In this document: positions 41,703 through 51,227 of the stretch, piece after piece | How the letters are laid out: every line of letters starts with the position of its first letter | How positions within the stretch are numbered: the first letter of the stretch is position 1 | NCBI GenBank assembly: GCA_964542455.1 | Contig: CAZIUC010000021.1 | Span: forward strand, 1-64,000 | DNA from: PFJX01 sp964542455 | GTDB lineage: Bacteria; Pseudomonadota; Gammaproteobacteria; Burkholderiales; Thiobacillaceae | DNA length: 64,000 nucleotides | Direction of reading: 5' to 3' | Translations under genes and position numbers: made by a program | Notes under the pieces: model-generated | Told to the model about the DNA's origin: nothing | What the model saw: the letters and a program-made list of their open reading frames with translations, nothing else | Database searches by the model: none

Positions 41703-42328
41703 AACAGCCAAATTTCCAAAACAGACAGCACGGCGCGGCGCTGATTACCAGCCTCATTTTCCTATCCGTGCTCACCATCCTGGGTATGAGTACATTGGGA
41801 ACCGCTTTATTGGAAAGTCGCATGGCCGGCAACGCGCGCGACCGTAATCTGGCGTTTCAGGCGGCGGAAATAGGCTTGCGTGATGCGGAGTTGTTTATCC
41901 GTGACTCGGGCCGCATATCTGGAAACATCCTTGAAGAAAGCGCACTCGATGCGAATCAAGACTGGACTGGGCAGACATGCACCTATGGATTTTGTTATAA
42001 CGGACAGGCATGGAAAGCCAATGGTGTGAACTGGGTTGATAGCCCAGTCTGGGAAAATGAGAATTACTGGTCCAACGCGCTTCAATACCAGCGAGTCCCC
42101 GCGGTTGCGGGTAAACCGGTAGGACGCGCGGGGCCGCAACTTGCGTTTAATCCACTTTATGTTCTACCTGCTGCATTGCCCCTGGTGTCGAGACAGCCAG
42201 AATATTTGATAGAAACTTATTCTCAAAAACCTTTTAATAACCACTATTACTATCGCATTACGGTGCGCGGCTATGGTATGCGCCCCGGTACGCGCGTGAT
42301 GTTGCAAGAAATCTATACGCCGAATTGA
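41699..42328 (+). CDS. pilX: Type IV pilus assembly protein PilX
   Basis: A 209-residue protein. The N-terminus RQHGAALITSLIFLSVLTILGMSTLGTALLESRMAGN is PilX-type; the +5 Glu of other pilins is absent, as is usual for PilX. AFQAAEIGLRDAELFI is the family motif. It is followed 13 bases later by pilY1. Confidence 0.9.
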   Translation: MKQPNFQNRQHGAALITSLIFLSVLTILGMSTLGTALLESRMAGNARDRNLAFQAAEIGLRDAELFIRDSGRISGNILEESALDANQDWTGQTCTYGFCYNGQAWKANGVNWVDSPVWENENYWSNALQYQRVPAVAGKPVGRAGPQLAFNPLYVLPAALPLVSRQPEYLIETYSQKPFNNHYYYRITVRGYGMRPGTRVMLQEIYTPN

Positions 42329-42341
42329 TGGAGATGGTGCC

Positions 42342-45300
42342 ATGAGAAATAAATTCCTCGCACAAACTGCCCTCTGTGGAGTAGTTCTGATGATGACTTG
42401 CCCGGCTATCGCGGGCCTGAGTCTGTCCGATACCCCCATGTTTGTTACCGAGGCTTTGTTGCCGAATGTTTTGATAACCCCCGTGCTTTATAAAGGTTAT
42501 AACGAAACAATTCTTAAAGATCTTCCGTGGAAAACTCAAAGTGCGACACTTTTGGCGGTGCCTTGGAGTTATTCTCGACTGGTGGCCAATCCAAATGGTT
42601 TTCGGGTGACACCTTGGCCAAATACTTTTATTTCAACATCAACTACACCTAACGGGTGTGTTGTTGCAACTAATGTGGCTAGTTATGTGTGTAGCCAGAC
42701 CTCGCTATATTCCAGAGGTGGGGGTGATATAGGGGTTAGCGGTGGTAATACAGTAAAAAACTTCCCGCTTTCTTACGATATAACCGCTGGTTCTTATTCA
42801 AACAGCGTTAACGCAAGCAACTATAGTCAGGAAATGTACCCGCAGCGCCCTGAAGATATATTGGGTGATTCTAGATACCTAGAGGCGAAATCTAAGTACT
42901 TTCACTCCAACAGCAATTTTTTGTATTTTGATGCCGCTGCGGCCGATGCTTATGAGGCATGGCCAAATCTGGGCGGGAACTATAGTTTTTCATCTTATCC
43001 AACAGTGGATAGTGCGCGAAATGCTAAATACAGCCCTATGGCTGCCTATGCGGATGCCGGGACGGTGGCGCTTGATGACTTTGTTGATAATACAATGCTT
43101 AATATAGGTGGAAGCCCTATTGTTCATAAGGCCTATGTTGGGCAATTCTGGAAAAAAATAGCTGATAACGTAACCGACCCCGCCAGTTTTATTGGGACTT
43201 GTTGGGACGTGAACGCTGAAACCAGTAAATTCGGCTGTACCACCGCCATGACTGACGCGCAAAAAATGCAGTTCGCGCATTGGTTTACCTATTGGAGATC
43301 GTCTGATCTGGCTACTCGTGGTATGTATGGAAAGTTGTTCAAGCGCTTGGCCGATGCGGATTTGCTTAGTAAATTCAGATTTTCCATTGGTATGAATGGT
43401 GGTGCGTTCACTGATGGATTTTACTCGGTTGACAATGCGGTCGGAGCGAATAAGGCGGCAAAGACAATTAATTTATTAGAGTCGATTGGAAATGTTATTT
43501 ATTCCCCGGATACCAACTTTGTTCAAGCCTGGGAGCATAGGGCTAGCAATGCAAAACTTACATCAGATGATGCTTACCGGGACGCGCCTGGCCAGCCACT
43601 TAGAAGTTGCCGCAGAAATTATGAAGTACTTCTTACGCCGGATTATTCGCAACTATCATGGGCAATGGGAGCTTATATGGCCGATCGTTCGCTTGATAAT
43701 CCGCGCGCAGATCGGTTAACTGGAGTTCCTTTTCCTGATATTTACGCAAATACCTGGAGTGATGTTGGTGCTGAAGGGTGGGCGACGGACCTGCGGCCCG
43801 ATCTTGCGAACAATATTCTTCCCGGCTTGAGAGACCCCGCGACACATCAACATGTGGTGCGCTACATTATCGGGCCCAATGCCGAGGGGGGGGATATTTT
43901 TCCTTCTGGATTACTTACCTATGGCGCGGCCTGGGATTTGGCTACAGCAGCCACCGCAAATGGTACATGGCCTGAATTACCTGCTGGTACGAGAGTCGAC
44001 TTTCGGTCGACTTTTGATGATCTTTGGCACATGGCACTCAACAGCCGTGGCTTTTTCTATCCAAGCAACAATGTCAGTGAGGCGACTGCCAAGCTTCTTG
44101 AAACCTTTAATGATGTTTTAGTGAGAAATGTTTCTGGTTCCGCGGTGGCGACCAATACCTCATCATTGGAAAGTGGTGGGAAAATTTATTTGGCGACAGT
44201 GGAGAGTGACTGGAAGGGCCATCTGCGCGCTTACAATATCGCGCCAAATGCTGCCGGTACCATTCTGGAAGTCGATTATTCCGCGCCCTTGTGGGACCTT
44301 GCAGAAAAGGCCTCTGGATTGGGTTGGTCAGCACGCCAGATTGCTACTTATAATGGGACGGTTGGAGTGCCATTCAGTTGGGATACTATTGGTGCGACTG
44401 AGCAAGATAGATTGAGATCCGCCTCACCTGTTGGCGTAACCAGTAGCGACTTATATGCGCAAAGATTGCTCGAATATTTGCGCGGTAGTGGTGCGTGCGA
44501 AGATGGACATTCGGCGGCGACCAACGAACTTTGTACCTCCGGTGTCACTTATACTTTCCGCCGCCGCAATCTTGATCGAAGCAAGACCGACGCGTATTCC
44601 GCAAATAACCTCAATGGACGCAACGTTCTGGGTGATATTGCGAATTCCAACCCCTGGCTTACATCGCCACCGCCAGTAGGGCGTTCGGATGTGGATTACC
44701 CCGGTTACAACACCCATCGAGTGACTTATAAGAATCGTCCCAATGTTCTATATGTCGGGGCCAATGACGGCATGTTGCACGCGGTAGACGCGAGCAATGG
44801 CGCGGAATTGTTTGCTTATGTGCCATCTTTTGTACAAGCTCACCTGCACGAGCTTGCCAATACTGGTTATTCACACAAGTTCTTCGTTGATGGCTCACCC
44901 TTTGCCGCCGAGGTTGATCTCGGTGGTTGGAAAACTGTATTGGCCGGTGGCGCAAACAAGGGTGGCAAGGGTTATTACTTGTTGGATGTGACATCTCCAT
45001 CCTCGAATACCGAGCTTAATGCGGGCGATTGGGTCAAGTGGGAATTCACCCACCCCAGCGATCTTCATTACACTTACAATTTACCGGTTGCGGATGGACA
45101 CGGCCAGGCACGGCAGATTGTTCGCATGAACGATGGCAACCTGGCATTGATAGTTGGTAACGGTTACCCGGAAACCGCTGGTAATAAAGCCTGCTTGTTC
45201 ATCATTTATCTTGCCGGGCCGGGTGATGACCACATCTGGGGTGATGGGGTTGGTGGTGCGCACGGTGCTGATTATCACCACGCGGAATATCACAAGCTTT

Positions 45301-46364
45301 GTGCTGGTGTGGCGGACTACAGCGCTACCGGTACCAACGATGGTGGCCTTGATACAAATGGCCTGTCCACCCCAACACCCGTCGACTTGAATGGCGATGG
45401 CAAGGTGGATGTGGTTTATGCGGGTGATCTGAATGGCAATATGTGGCGCTTTGATGTGTCGAATGTAAACCCCACCACCACCACGGGTGAAGGCGTGGAT
45501 GCGGTAGTTACCAACAACTGGGCTGTGGACTACTCTGGTAATCCGCTATTCGTGGCAAAGAATGCCGCAGGAGTCCGCCAGCCTATCATTACTCCGCCAG
45601 AATTATCATTCAATACCGGGGAGGGATATTCCGGACCGCTGGTGTTGTTTGGAACTGGCAAATACATCGAGAGTAGTGACCGTTCCAATCTTGACGTGCA
45701 ATCATTTTATGGCGTCTGGGACCGAGGCTTGTCTGGTATTACGCGCGGCAACCTTTTTCAACAGACGTTTCAGCTTGACGCTACGTTAACTCCCAATATT
45801 CGTTACCAGGCGTCCAAGCCCACACCCACTTATTGCACGGCCGCGGCGTTGGCTGATTGCCCCAACGACACTGTCGCCAATCCTGTCCCCACTACCAACA
45901 GGCACCTGGGTTGGTTCTGGGATATGCCGACATCTGGTGAACGCCTGACTGGCAAGATGAATCTGATCAATGGCATCGTGTTGTTCAATACCTTTTATCC
46001 AGCCACCGAGTCTTATGATTGTGTTGTTGGGGGGGTTGCCACTACATGTACCCGGCTTGACCCCTGCCAATATGGTGGTGACGGGTGGATCATGGGGCTG
46101 AATGCGGTTAACGGATATATGGAAGACAAGTTTCCGGTTTTTGACGTTGACCAGAATGGGGTTCTTGATGCCTATGATGCTAGCCACAAGGCGGCGGGTA
46201 TGAAGGTGGGGGCCGCGATCGGCGGCACGAGTTTCGCGCGCGGGATCAAGGAAACCAAGGTTGGCCTCTATGCGCCTACCAATAAGGTGTCGCCACCTCC
46301 GGTGGTCATCGACACCGGCACGGCGGGTTCCGGGCGCGTTTCCTGGTTCGAGTTGCTGGATTGA
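42342..46364 (+). CDS. pilY1: Type IV pilus tip adhesin PilY1
   Basis: A 1340-residue exported protein with signal peptide (about 1-25). The C-terminal third is the PilY1 beta-propeller: PNVLYVGANDGMLHAVDASNGAE, WKTVLAGGANKGGKGYYLLDVT, and the calcium loop DLNGDGKVDVVYAGD. A second EF-like loop, DVDQNGVLDAYD, lies near 1260. PilY1 caps the minor pilin complex, acts in adhesion and surface sensing, and controls retraction. The N-terminal 550 residues are variable and their DNA (42450-44100) is markedly richer in A and T than the flanks, suggesting exchange of the adhesive head. Confidence 0.95.
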   Translation: MRNKFLAQTALCGVVLMMTCPAIAGLSLSDTPMFVTEALLPNVLITPVLYKGYNETILKDLPWKTQSATLLAVPWSYSRLVANPNGFRVTPWPNTFISTSTTPNGCVVATNVASYVCSQTSLYSRGGGDIGVSGGNTVKNFPLSYDITAGSYSNSVNASNYSQEMYPQRPEDILGDSRYLEAKSKYFHSNSNFLYFDAAAADAYEAWPNLGGNYSFSSYPTVDSARNAKYSPMAAYADAGTVALDDFVDNTMLNIGGSPIVHKAYVGQFWKKIADNVTDPASFIGTCWDVNAETSKFGCTTAMTDAQKMQFAHWFTYWRSSDLATRGMYGKLFKRLADADLLSKFRFSIGMNGGAFTDGFYSVDNAVGANKAAKTINLLESIGNVIYSPDTNFVQAWEHRASNAKLTSDDAYRDAPGQPLRSCRRNYEVLLTPDYSQLSWAMGAYMADRSLDNPRADRLTGVPFPDIYANTWSDVGAEGWATDLRPDLANNILPGLRDPATHQHVVRYIIGPNAEGGDIFPSGLLTYGAAWDLATAATANGTWPELPAGTRVDFRSTFDDLWHMALNSRGFFYPSNNVSEATAKLLETFNDVLVRNVSGSAVATNTSSLESGGKIYLATVESDWKGHLRAYNIAPNAAGTILEVDYSAPLWDLAEKASGLGWSARQIATYNGTVGVPFSWDTIGATEQDRLRSASPVGVTSSDLYAQRLLEYLRGSGACEDGHSAATNELCTSGVTYTFRRRNLDRSKTDAYSANNLNGRNVLGDIANSNPWLTSPPPVGRSDVDYPGYNTHRVTYKNRPNVLYVGANDGMLHAVDASNGAELFAYVPSFVQAHLHELANTGYSHKFFVDGSPFAAEVDLGGWKTVLAGGANKGGKGYYLLDVTSPSSNTELNAGDWVKWEFTHPSDLHYTYNLPVADGHGQARQIVRMNDGNLALIVGNGYPETAGNKACLFIIYLAGPGDDHIWGDGVGGAHGADYHHAEYHKLCAGVADYSATGTNDGGLDTNGLSTPTPVDLNGDGKVDVVYAGDLNGNMWRFDVSNVNPTTTTGEGVDAVVTNNWAVDYSGNPLFVAKNAAGVRQPIITPPELSFNTGEGYSGPLVLFGTGKYIESSDRSNLDVQSFYGVWDRGLSGITRGNLFQQTFQLDATLTPNIRYQASKPTPTYCTAAALADCPNDTVANPVPTTNRHLGWFWDMPTSGERLTGKMNLINGIVLFNTFYPATESYDCVVGGVATTCTRLDPCQYGGDGWIMGLNAVNGYMEDKFPVFDVDQNGVLDAYDASHKAAGMKVGAAIGGTSFARGIKETKVGLYAPTNKVSPPPVVIDTGTAGSGRVSWFELLD

Positions 46365-46481
46365 TTTTTCTTCCTGGGAGTGGACGTTGTGTATAGGCTT
46401 ACCGCCAATAGTCATAGATCACTGTCAAGTCTGCGGGATGCGGGTAGAGTCCGGGCAGACTTGATTCAAGAGGGGGCGGAA

Positions 46482-46898
46482 ATGAACAAGGGGTTTACGT
46501 TGATCGAGTTGTTGGTGGCGATCATGATCGTTGGCATCCTGAGTGCCGTGGCGGTGAGTTCTTATCAGGACTACACACGGCGAGCGCAACGGGCGGATGC
46601 GAAGGCGGTGCTGCTTGAAGTGGCGGGGTGGATGGAGCGGAACTACACGGCGACGGGGAGTTACATCCTGGACCCTGCTGGCGTAGCTATAGCAGCACCA
46701 CCTGCTGGCCTCACACAATCACCCAAGGATGGCACCGCCCGCTACGCCATTTCTTTCAGCGCGATAGCGGCGCAGAGCTTTACCGTCCAGGCGGTGCCAG
46801 CCAGCGCGGATGCCACTTGCGGCACTTTGACTTTGAATAACCTGGGTACTCAGGGATCGTCTGTCGCAGGTGCCGCCGCCGATTGCTGGCAGCGTTGA
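46482..46898 (+). CDS. pilE: Type IV minor pilin PilE
   Basis: A 138-residue prepilin. ATG at 46482 follows GAGGGGGCGG; the leader MNKG is cut before FTLIELLVAIMIVGILSAVAVSSYQDYTRR. It shows the short alpha1-C region and two cysteines (ATCGTLTL and ADCWQR) forming the D-loop of PilE-type minor pilins. It closes the operon that begins with fimT. Confidence 0.92.
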   Translation: MNKGFTLIELLVAIMIVGILSAVAVSSYQDYTRRAQRADAKAVLLEVAGWMERNYTATGSYILDPAGVAIAAPPAGLTQSPKDGTARYAISFSAIAAQSFTVQAVPASADATCGTLTLNNLGTQGSSVAGAAADCWQR

Positions 46899-46908
46899 CC
46901 ACCCTCTT

Positions 46909-46986
46909 GTAGGTCAGGTTGCGGCTTCATCGCTACCTGACGCCTTTGCGAACGTCAGGTAGCGATGAAGCCGCAACCTGACCTAC
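46909..46986. repeat. Dispersed palindromic repeat, family B
   Basis: GTAGGTCAGGTTGCGGCTTCATCGC pairs almost perfectly with GCGATGAAGCCGCAACCTGACCTAC, making a long hairpin after the pilus operon. Confidence 0.9.
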
Positions 46987-47024
46987 GCGTCGTCCCTTTT
47001 CCCGTCTCTCTTCATCACACTTCC

Positions 47025-48053
47025 ATGACCCCCCAACTGCTGGACATCCTCCGGCAGCTTTCCCATGAAGATTTTCGTTCCGGCGAGGAAGTAGCGCGCC
47101 GCTTGCGGATTTCGCGCGCTTCCGTGCATAACGCGGTGCATGAGGCTGAATCTCTGGGCTTGCGGGTGCAGGCGGTGCGCGGGCGTGGTTACCGTTTGGC
47201 GCTGCCGGTTACCTGGCTTGATGTGGATGCGTTTGCGCCACCTTTGTCTGACCGCGGCGTGCTGGCAAAACGGGTGGATACGCTTGATTCGACCAATGCC
47301 CATCTGATGCTTCAGGCGCAGTCAGGCGCGCCGCACAAGAGCCTGGTGGCGACGGAGTGGCAGGGCAAGGGGCGCGGTCGCCGTGGCCGCGCCTGGCTGA
47401 GCGGACTCGGTGGCGGTTTGATGTTTTCCCTGTTGTGGCGATTCAATCGCCCGGCCAGCGAGTTATCGGGCCTGTCTCTGGTGGTTGGGCTAGGCCTGGC
47501 GCAGGTGCTGCGCGATCTGGGGCTGCAACATGCCAGTGTCAAATGGCCCAATGACATCCTGGTCGATGGCGCCAAACTGGCCGGCGTGTTGATCGAATTG
47601 GCTGGCGACATGCTGGGGCCGAGCGCGGCGGTCATCGGTGTCGGGATCAATGTGCTGGGCACGGAGTCGCTGCGCGGCGCGGTGGAGCAACCGGTAACCG
47701 ATCTTTCCGAACACTTGCCTGAGAGTGCCCTCGATCGCAATGTCTTGTTGCGGGAAATGGTGTTGCGCCTGAATGATTCCCTGGAACGCTTTGATAGTGA
47801 CGGTTTCTCGCCTTTTCGCCAGGATTGGGAAGCCTTCCATGCCCACCAGAATCAGCCCGTTCATCTGCTCACCGGGTTGGGTGAACGCATCACCGGCAAC
47901 GCGGTGGGTGTGGATGACGGCGGCGCTTTGTTGTTGGCTACGGAAAGCGGCGTCCAGCGCTTTCATTCCGGTGAGGTGAGTTTGCGCAGCGCCGCTGCTT
48001 GCGCTGTAGCGCCGGCGCTACATGACGAGGTGAGTGAGCGGAGGGTGCCATGA
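47025..48053 (+). CDS. birA: Bifunctional biotin-protein ligase / biotin operon repressor
   Basis: A 342-residue protein. ATG at 47025 is chosen; an upstream frame start lies in a repeat. N-terminal winged helix (about 1-60, SGEEVARRLRISRASVHNAVH) and a catalytic domain with GRGRRGRAW (biotinyl-AMP loop), KWPNDILVDGAKLAGVLIE and a C-terminal SH3-like domain. It biotinylates the acetyl-CoA carboxylase carrier protein and can repress biotin genes. The last 20 residues (AVAPALHDEVSERRVP) read through a family A fragment (GTAGCGCCGGCGCTAC at 48006). It overlaps coaX by four bases. Confidence 0.93.
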   Translation: MTPQLLDILRQLSHEDFRSGEEVARRLRISRASVHNAVHEAESLGLRVQAVRGRGYRLALPVTWLDVDAFAPPLSDRGVLAKRVDTLDSTNAHLMLQAQSGAPHKSLVATEWQGKGRGRRGRAWLSGLGGGLMFSLLWRFNRPASELSGLSLVVGLGLAQVLRDLGLQHASVKWPNDILVDGAKLAGVLIELAGDMLGPSAAVIGVGINVLGTESLRGAVEQPVTDLSEHLPESALDRNVLLREMVLRLNDSLERFDSDGFSPFRQDWEAFHAHQNQPVHLLTGLGERITGNAVGVDDGGALLLATESGVQRFHSGEVSLRSAAACAVAPALHDEVSERRVP

Positions 48054-48784
48054 TTCTGCTGCTCGATGCCGGCAATACCCGCATCAAGTGGGGGGTTCGC
48101 CAGACGGGCGCGTGGCTCGCGCGCGGCGTTTGTTCGACACGGGAAGTTGCCAGTTTGCGGGCCGATCTGGCGGCGTATCCCTTACGACGCGGATTGCTGT
48201 GTTGCGTGGCGAATGATGCGACCCGCGCGGCGCTGGAAAGCTTGTTGGCGCCCCGAGTCGAGCACCTTGTATGGCTGACGGCCGCGGCGGATGAGCATGG
48301 CGTGCGCAATGCGTATCAGCCGGCCGAGTCGCTTGGCGCGGATCGCTATGCCGCTTTGCTGGCGGCCGCGCGGCGCGGTCTGGGTGACTGTGTGGTGGCG
48401 AGTGTGGGCACGGCGCTGACCGTGGACGCCTTGACTGCGGATGGGCGGTTTCTCGGTGGCGCCATTGCCCCCGGCCCCGATCTGATGCAAGCGGCTTTGC
48501 TTGATGGCACCGCGGGTGTAAGGGTGTTCTCCGGCGCGGTGACGGATTTTCCGAGCGATACCGGCAAAGCGGTGGCCAGTGGGATCGCGCTGGCCCAGGC
48601 CGGTGTGGTGGTTGGCATGCGTGAGCGATTGACCCGCTTTACCGGCAATCCTGTTACGGTCTTGTTGAGTGGCGGCGCGCGTGTTTGGTTGACGAGTTTG
48701 CTGGAACCTCCCGTCGTGGAGGCCGATGATCTGGTTCTGGAAGGTCTGGCCTGGATTGCAAAGGATAAAGAATGGGACGATTGA
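48050..48784 (+). CDS. coaX: Type III pantothenate kinase
   Basis: A 244-residue enzyme phosphorylating pantothenate, the first step of coenzyme A synthesis. The acetokinase-fold motifs are LLLDAGNTRIKWG (phosphate 1), GADRYAALLAAARR, SVGTALTVDALTADGRFLGG and LLSGGARVW. birA-coaX-SPOR is a common betaproteobacterial order. Start overlaps the birA stop (ATGA); the end overlaps the next gene by 13 bases. Confidence 0.93.
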   Translation: MILLLDAGNTRIKWGVRQTGAWLARGVCSTREVASLRADLAAYPLRRGLLCCVANDATRAALESLLAPRVEHLVWLTAAADEHGVRNAYQPAESLGADRYAALLAAARRGLGDCVVASVGTALTVDALTADGRFLGGAIAPGPDLMQAALLDGTAGVRVFSGAVTDFPSDTGKAVASGIALAQAGVVVGMRERLTRFTGNPVTVLLSGGARVWLTSLLEPPVVEADDLVLEGLAWIAKDKEWDD

Positions 48785-49464
48785 TCGGCTTGCTGGCGCT
48801 GATGAACGTGGTGGTATTGATTGCCGGTTTGAGCATGGAACAAGTGCGTGGCAAACCCGGTGTGCTGGTGGATTTCAATGCCGACAAGGTTCGCTTGCTG
48901 GGACAGGTCGAGCGTTCGGAAACCGTGCCCGTCAGCGCGGTCGATGAGGCAACGTCAGGCGTGGGCGCGGAAGCGCCCAAGGCGCTGGCTGCCGCATCGG
49001 CAACAACCAATCCCCGCTGCCTTGCCTGGCCTGGTCTTGATGAGGGCTTGCTGGATGAAATCGAAGCGCGGCTGCGAACTGCCGGCATTGCCGCCGCGCG
49101 TTATGACATTCATCTGGAAAGGCGCCTGGGCTGGTGGGTCTACCTGCCGCCATTCGCTGATGCCGAGGCCATACAGGCCGCGATCGACGAGGTGCGCCAG
49201 AAAGGAGTCAACGACTTCGCCCCGGTGCGTGCTGGCGTGATGAAAAATGCGGTATCGCTGGGGGCGTTCCCGACCCGGGCCAAGGCGCAAGCCCAGTTGG
49301 AACGGCTGCGGAAACTCGGCGTGCAGGGCTTGCATATGGGGCCGCGTCCTAAGTCGGGTAGCGCCCGTCTGTCCATCGCCAGCGCGGTGCCTGAAGCCCA
49401 ACTGGCGAGTTTGAGCGAGGGTTGGGGCAAGGGGCGGGCGCCGGTGGCGTGCGCGAGGAATTGA
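48772..49464 (+). CDS. SPOR-domain protein
   Basis: A 230-residue protein with an N-terminal hydrophobic anchor (LIGLLALMNVVVLIAGL) and a C-terminal SPOR domain (about 140-215, KNAVSLGAFPTRAKAQAQLERL) that would bind denuded peptidoglycan glycans. The gene follows coaX with overlapping frames, its usual position in this group of bacteria. Confidence 0.85.
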   Translation: MGRLIGLLALMNVVVLIAGLSMEQVRGKPGVLVDFNADKVRLLGQVERSETVPVSAVDEATSGVGAEAPKALAAASATTNPRCLAWPGLDEGLLDEIEARLRTAGIAAARYDIHLERRLGWWVYLPPFADAEAIQAAIDEVRQKGVNDFAPVRAGVMKNAVSLGAFPTRAKAQAQLERLRKLGVQGLHMGPRPKSGSARLSIASAVPEAQLASLSEGWGKGRAPVACARN

Positions 49465-49585
49465 GGGATGCAAGCTGTCATCACTGTCCCCGCTGACCAG
49501 GCTGCCGCTGAAGATGAAGCGGGCGGGGTGTGCCTCACTGTTGAAAAGGCGCTTTGCGCGTTTGAGGGTGAAGCGCTTGGGGCGG

Positions 49586-49830
49586 AGGCTCCCCCCTTTT
49601 CCAAAGAGGGGCTGGGGGGGATTTCTGAGGCGGATGCTCGGGCAAACCTCGCTAAATCCCTGATGAAGTCCCTAAGCGAAGGACCAAGCCGCCAAAAGAC
49701 GGCGGCCAAGTCCCCGCTTATACCCTTCGGTACCTCTATCCCCCTTTGGCAAAGGTGGAAGCCACTCTCCCTGGCGCCTCCACTCCTATCACCCGCTAAC
49801 ACGCAAAGTGCTTTTTCAAAGGGGGGAGCC
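49586..49830. repeat. Family C repeat composite upstream of the TPM gene
   Basis: CCCCCCTTTTCCAAAGAGGGG, a middle with ACCAAGCCGCC...TACCCTTCGGTACC, and CAAAGGGGGGAGCC are visible. The frame stays open across the whole element from an ATG at 49468, but that ATG has no properly spaced ribosome site. Most of the 396 bases between the SPOR and TPM genes is therefore repeat DNA. Confidence 0.75.
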
Positions 49831-49860
49831 AAGCGGCTGAACGCGCGCGGGGCTTTCACG

Positions 49861-50697
49861 GTGGCGTTACGGCTTTGTCTGTTGTTGTTCTCGTTCGTCG
49901 CTTCCCTGGCCTGGGCGGAGGTGTCTGTGCCGCCACTCAAGGCACGGGTCACGGACCTGACCGCTACGCTGGATGCAAGCAGCAAGCAGGCACTGGAGGA
50001 AAAACTTGCCGCTCTGGAACAGGCCAAGGGCGCCCAGATCGCCGTTCTCATCGTCGCCGGCACCGAGCCGGAAAGCATCGAACAGTACGCATTGCGCGTG
50101 GCTGAAGCCTGGAAGTTGGGGCGCAAGGGCGTCGATGATGGTGCCTTGCTGCTGATCGCCAAGGACGAGCGCGCCTTGCGTATCGAAGTGGGTTATGGCC
50201 TGGAAGGGGCGATTCCGGATGCAATCGCGAAACGCATCATTGCCGAAATCATCGTGCCGCGCTTCAAGGCGGGCGATTTTCCCGGCGGTATCGATGCCGG
50301 AGTGGATGCACTGATCAAACTGGTGCGGGGTGAGGCGCTGCCGGCCCCGAAAAAAGGGGTGAGTTCCAATGCCCTGAAAGATCTGGGCGACTCACTCCCC
50401 ATGGTGATGATGTTCATCTTTGTCCTGGGGAGTGTGCTGCGCATGATCTTCGGACGCCTCGTTGGCGCGAGCGTGGCCGGCACGGTGGCCTTCCTGGGGG
50501 CCTGGTTGTTGCTGGGTGGTTTGCTGGCGGGCCTGGCCGCCGCGCTGGTGGCCTTCGTTTTCGTTCTTGTCGGAGGCCATGTCGGCGGAAGCCGCTTTGG
50601 TGGTTATGGCGGTGGAGGTGGCGGCTTTGGCGGCGGTGGTGGTTTCGGTGGGGGCGGCGGCGGCTTCGGCGGCGGCGGCGCTTCCGGACGTTGGTGA
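49861..50697 (+). CDS. TPM-domain membrane protein with glycine-rich tail (YgcG-like)
   Basis: About 278 residues from a GTG at 49861, chosen because it opens a clean signal peptide (VALRLCLLLFSFVASLAWAE); the open frame extends back to 49468 through repeat DNA. The TPM domain spans about 25-150 (LTATLDASSKQALEEKLAALE, DDGALLLIAKDERALRIEVGYGLEGAI). Two or three TM segments follow, and the end is a Gly-rich tail (GGYGGGGGGFGGGGG). TPM proteins are linked to membrane or photosystem maintenance and often accompany LemA, which is absent here. Confidence 0.85.
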   Translation: MALRLCLLLFSFVASLAWAEVSVPPLKARVTDLTATLDASSKQALEEKLAALEQAKGAQIAVLIVAGTEPESIEQYALRVAEAWKLGRKGVDDGALLLIAKDERALRIEVGYGLEGAIPDAIAKRIIAEIIVPRFKAGDFPGGIDAGVDALIKLVRGEALPAPKKGVSSNALKDLGDSLPMVMMFIFVLGSVLRMIFGRLVGASVAGTVAFLGAWLLLGGLLAGLAAALVAFVFVLVGGHVGGSRFGGYGGGGGGFGGGGGFGGGGGGFGGGGASGRW

Positions 50698-50707
50698 GGG
50701 GAGGAAC

Positions 50708-51199
50708 ATGAAACGCCTGCTACGGCATCTGCTGTTTCCCGATTGGCTCACCCGGCGGCGCTTCCCTGGGCGTGTTCTGGAGCGCATCGGAGCCGCTGTT
50801 ACCGCCTCGGAGCGAGGTCATTGCGCCGAGCTTCGCTTCGCCGTTGAAGGGGCTTTGCACCCCAGGCAATTAATGGCCGGGATGGCCGGGCGGGAACGCG
50901 CGCTGGAAGTGTTTTCCAACCTGCGCATCTGGGATACCGCCGCCAACAACGGTGTGCTGATCTACTTGCTGCTGGCGGATCGCGATGTCGAGATCGTCGC
51001 CGATCGTGGCTTGAGCGGTCTGGTTCAGCCGGCGGAGTGGGAAGCCATCTGCCGTGACATGGAAACCTGTTTTCAGCGCGGCGAATTCGAGGCCGGCGCG
51101 CTGCTCGGCATCGAACGTGTCGATGGCCTGCTACGCAGGTATTTTCCGGGTTCCGGGGAAAACCCCAACGAATTGCCGGACGCGCCCAGCGTTTTGTAG
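50708..51199 (+). CDS. Second TPM-domain protein
   Basis: A 163-residue soluble protein. ATG at 50708 follows GGGGAGGAAC. RIGAAVTASERGHCAELRFAVE and NNGVLIYLLLADRDVEIVADRG are the TPM signature as in YgcG partners. It lies 10 bases after the first TPM gene. The stop TAG (51197-51199) is formed by the left end of a family A repeat. Confidence 0.87.
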   Translation: MKRLLRHLLFPDWLTRRRFPGRVLERIGAAVTASERGHCAELRFAVEGALHPRQLMAGMAGRERALEVFSNLRIWDTAANNGVLIYLLLADRDVEIVADRGLSGLVQPAEWEAICRDMETCFQRGEFEAGALLGIERVDGLLRRYFPGSGENPNELPDAPSVL

Positions 51200-51222
51200 C
51201 GCCGGCAAGGATGCCGGCGCTA
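51196..51222. repeat. Minimal family A palindrome
   Basis: GTAGCGCCGGC-AAGGAT-GCCGGCGCTA forms a 10-bp-stem hairpin between the convergent TPM and efp genes, and it provides the TPM gene's stop. Confidence 0.85.
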
Positions 51223-51227
51223 AAGAC

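Noticed and set aside
49468..49860. N-terminal extension of the TPM protein from ATG 49468
   Set aside because: GAGGG touches the ATG with no spacing, and the encoded stretch is mostly repeat; a proper signal peptide begins at 49861.
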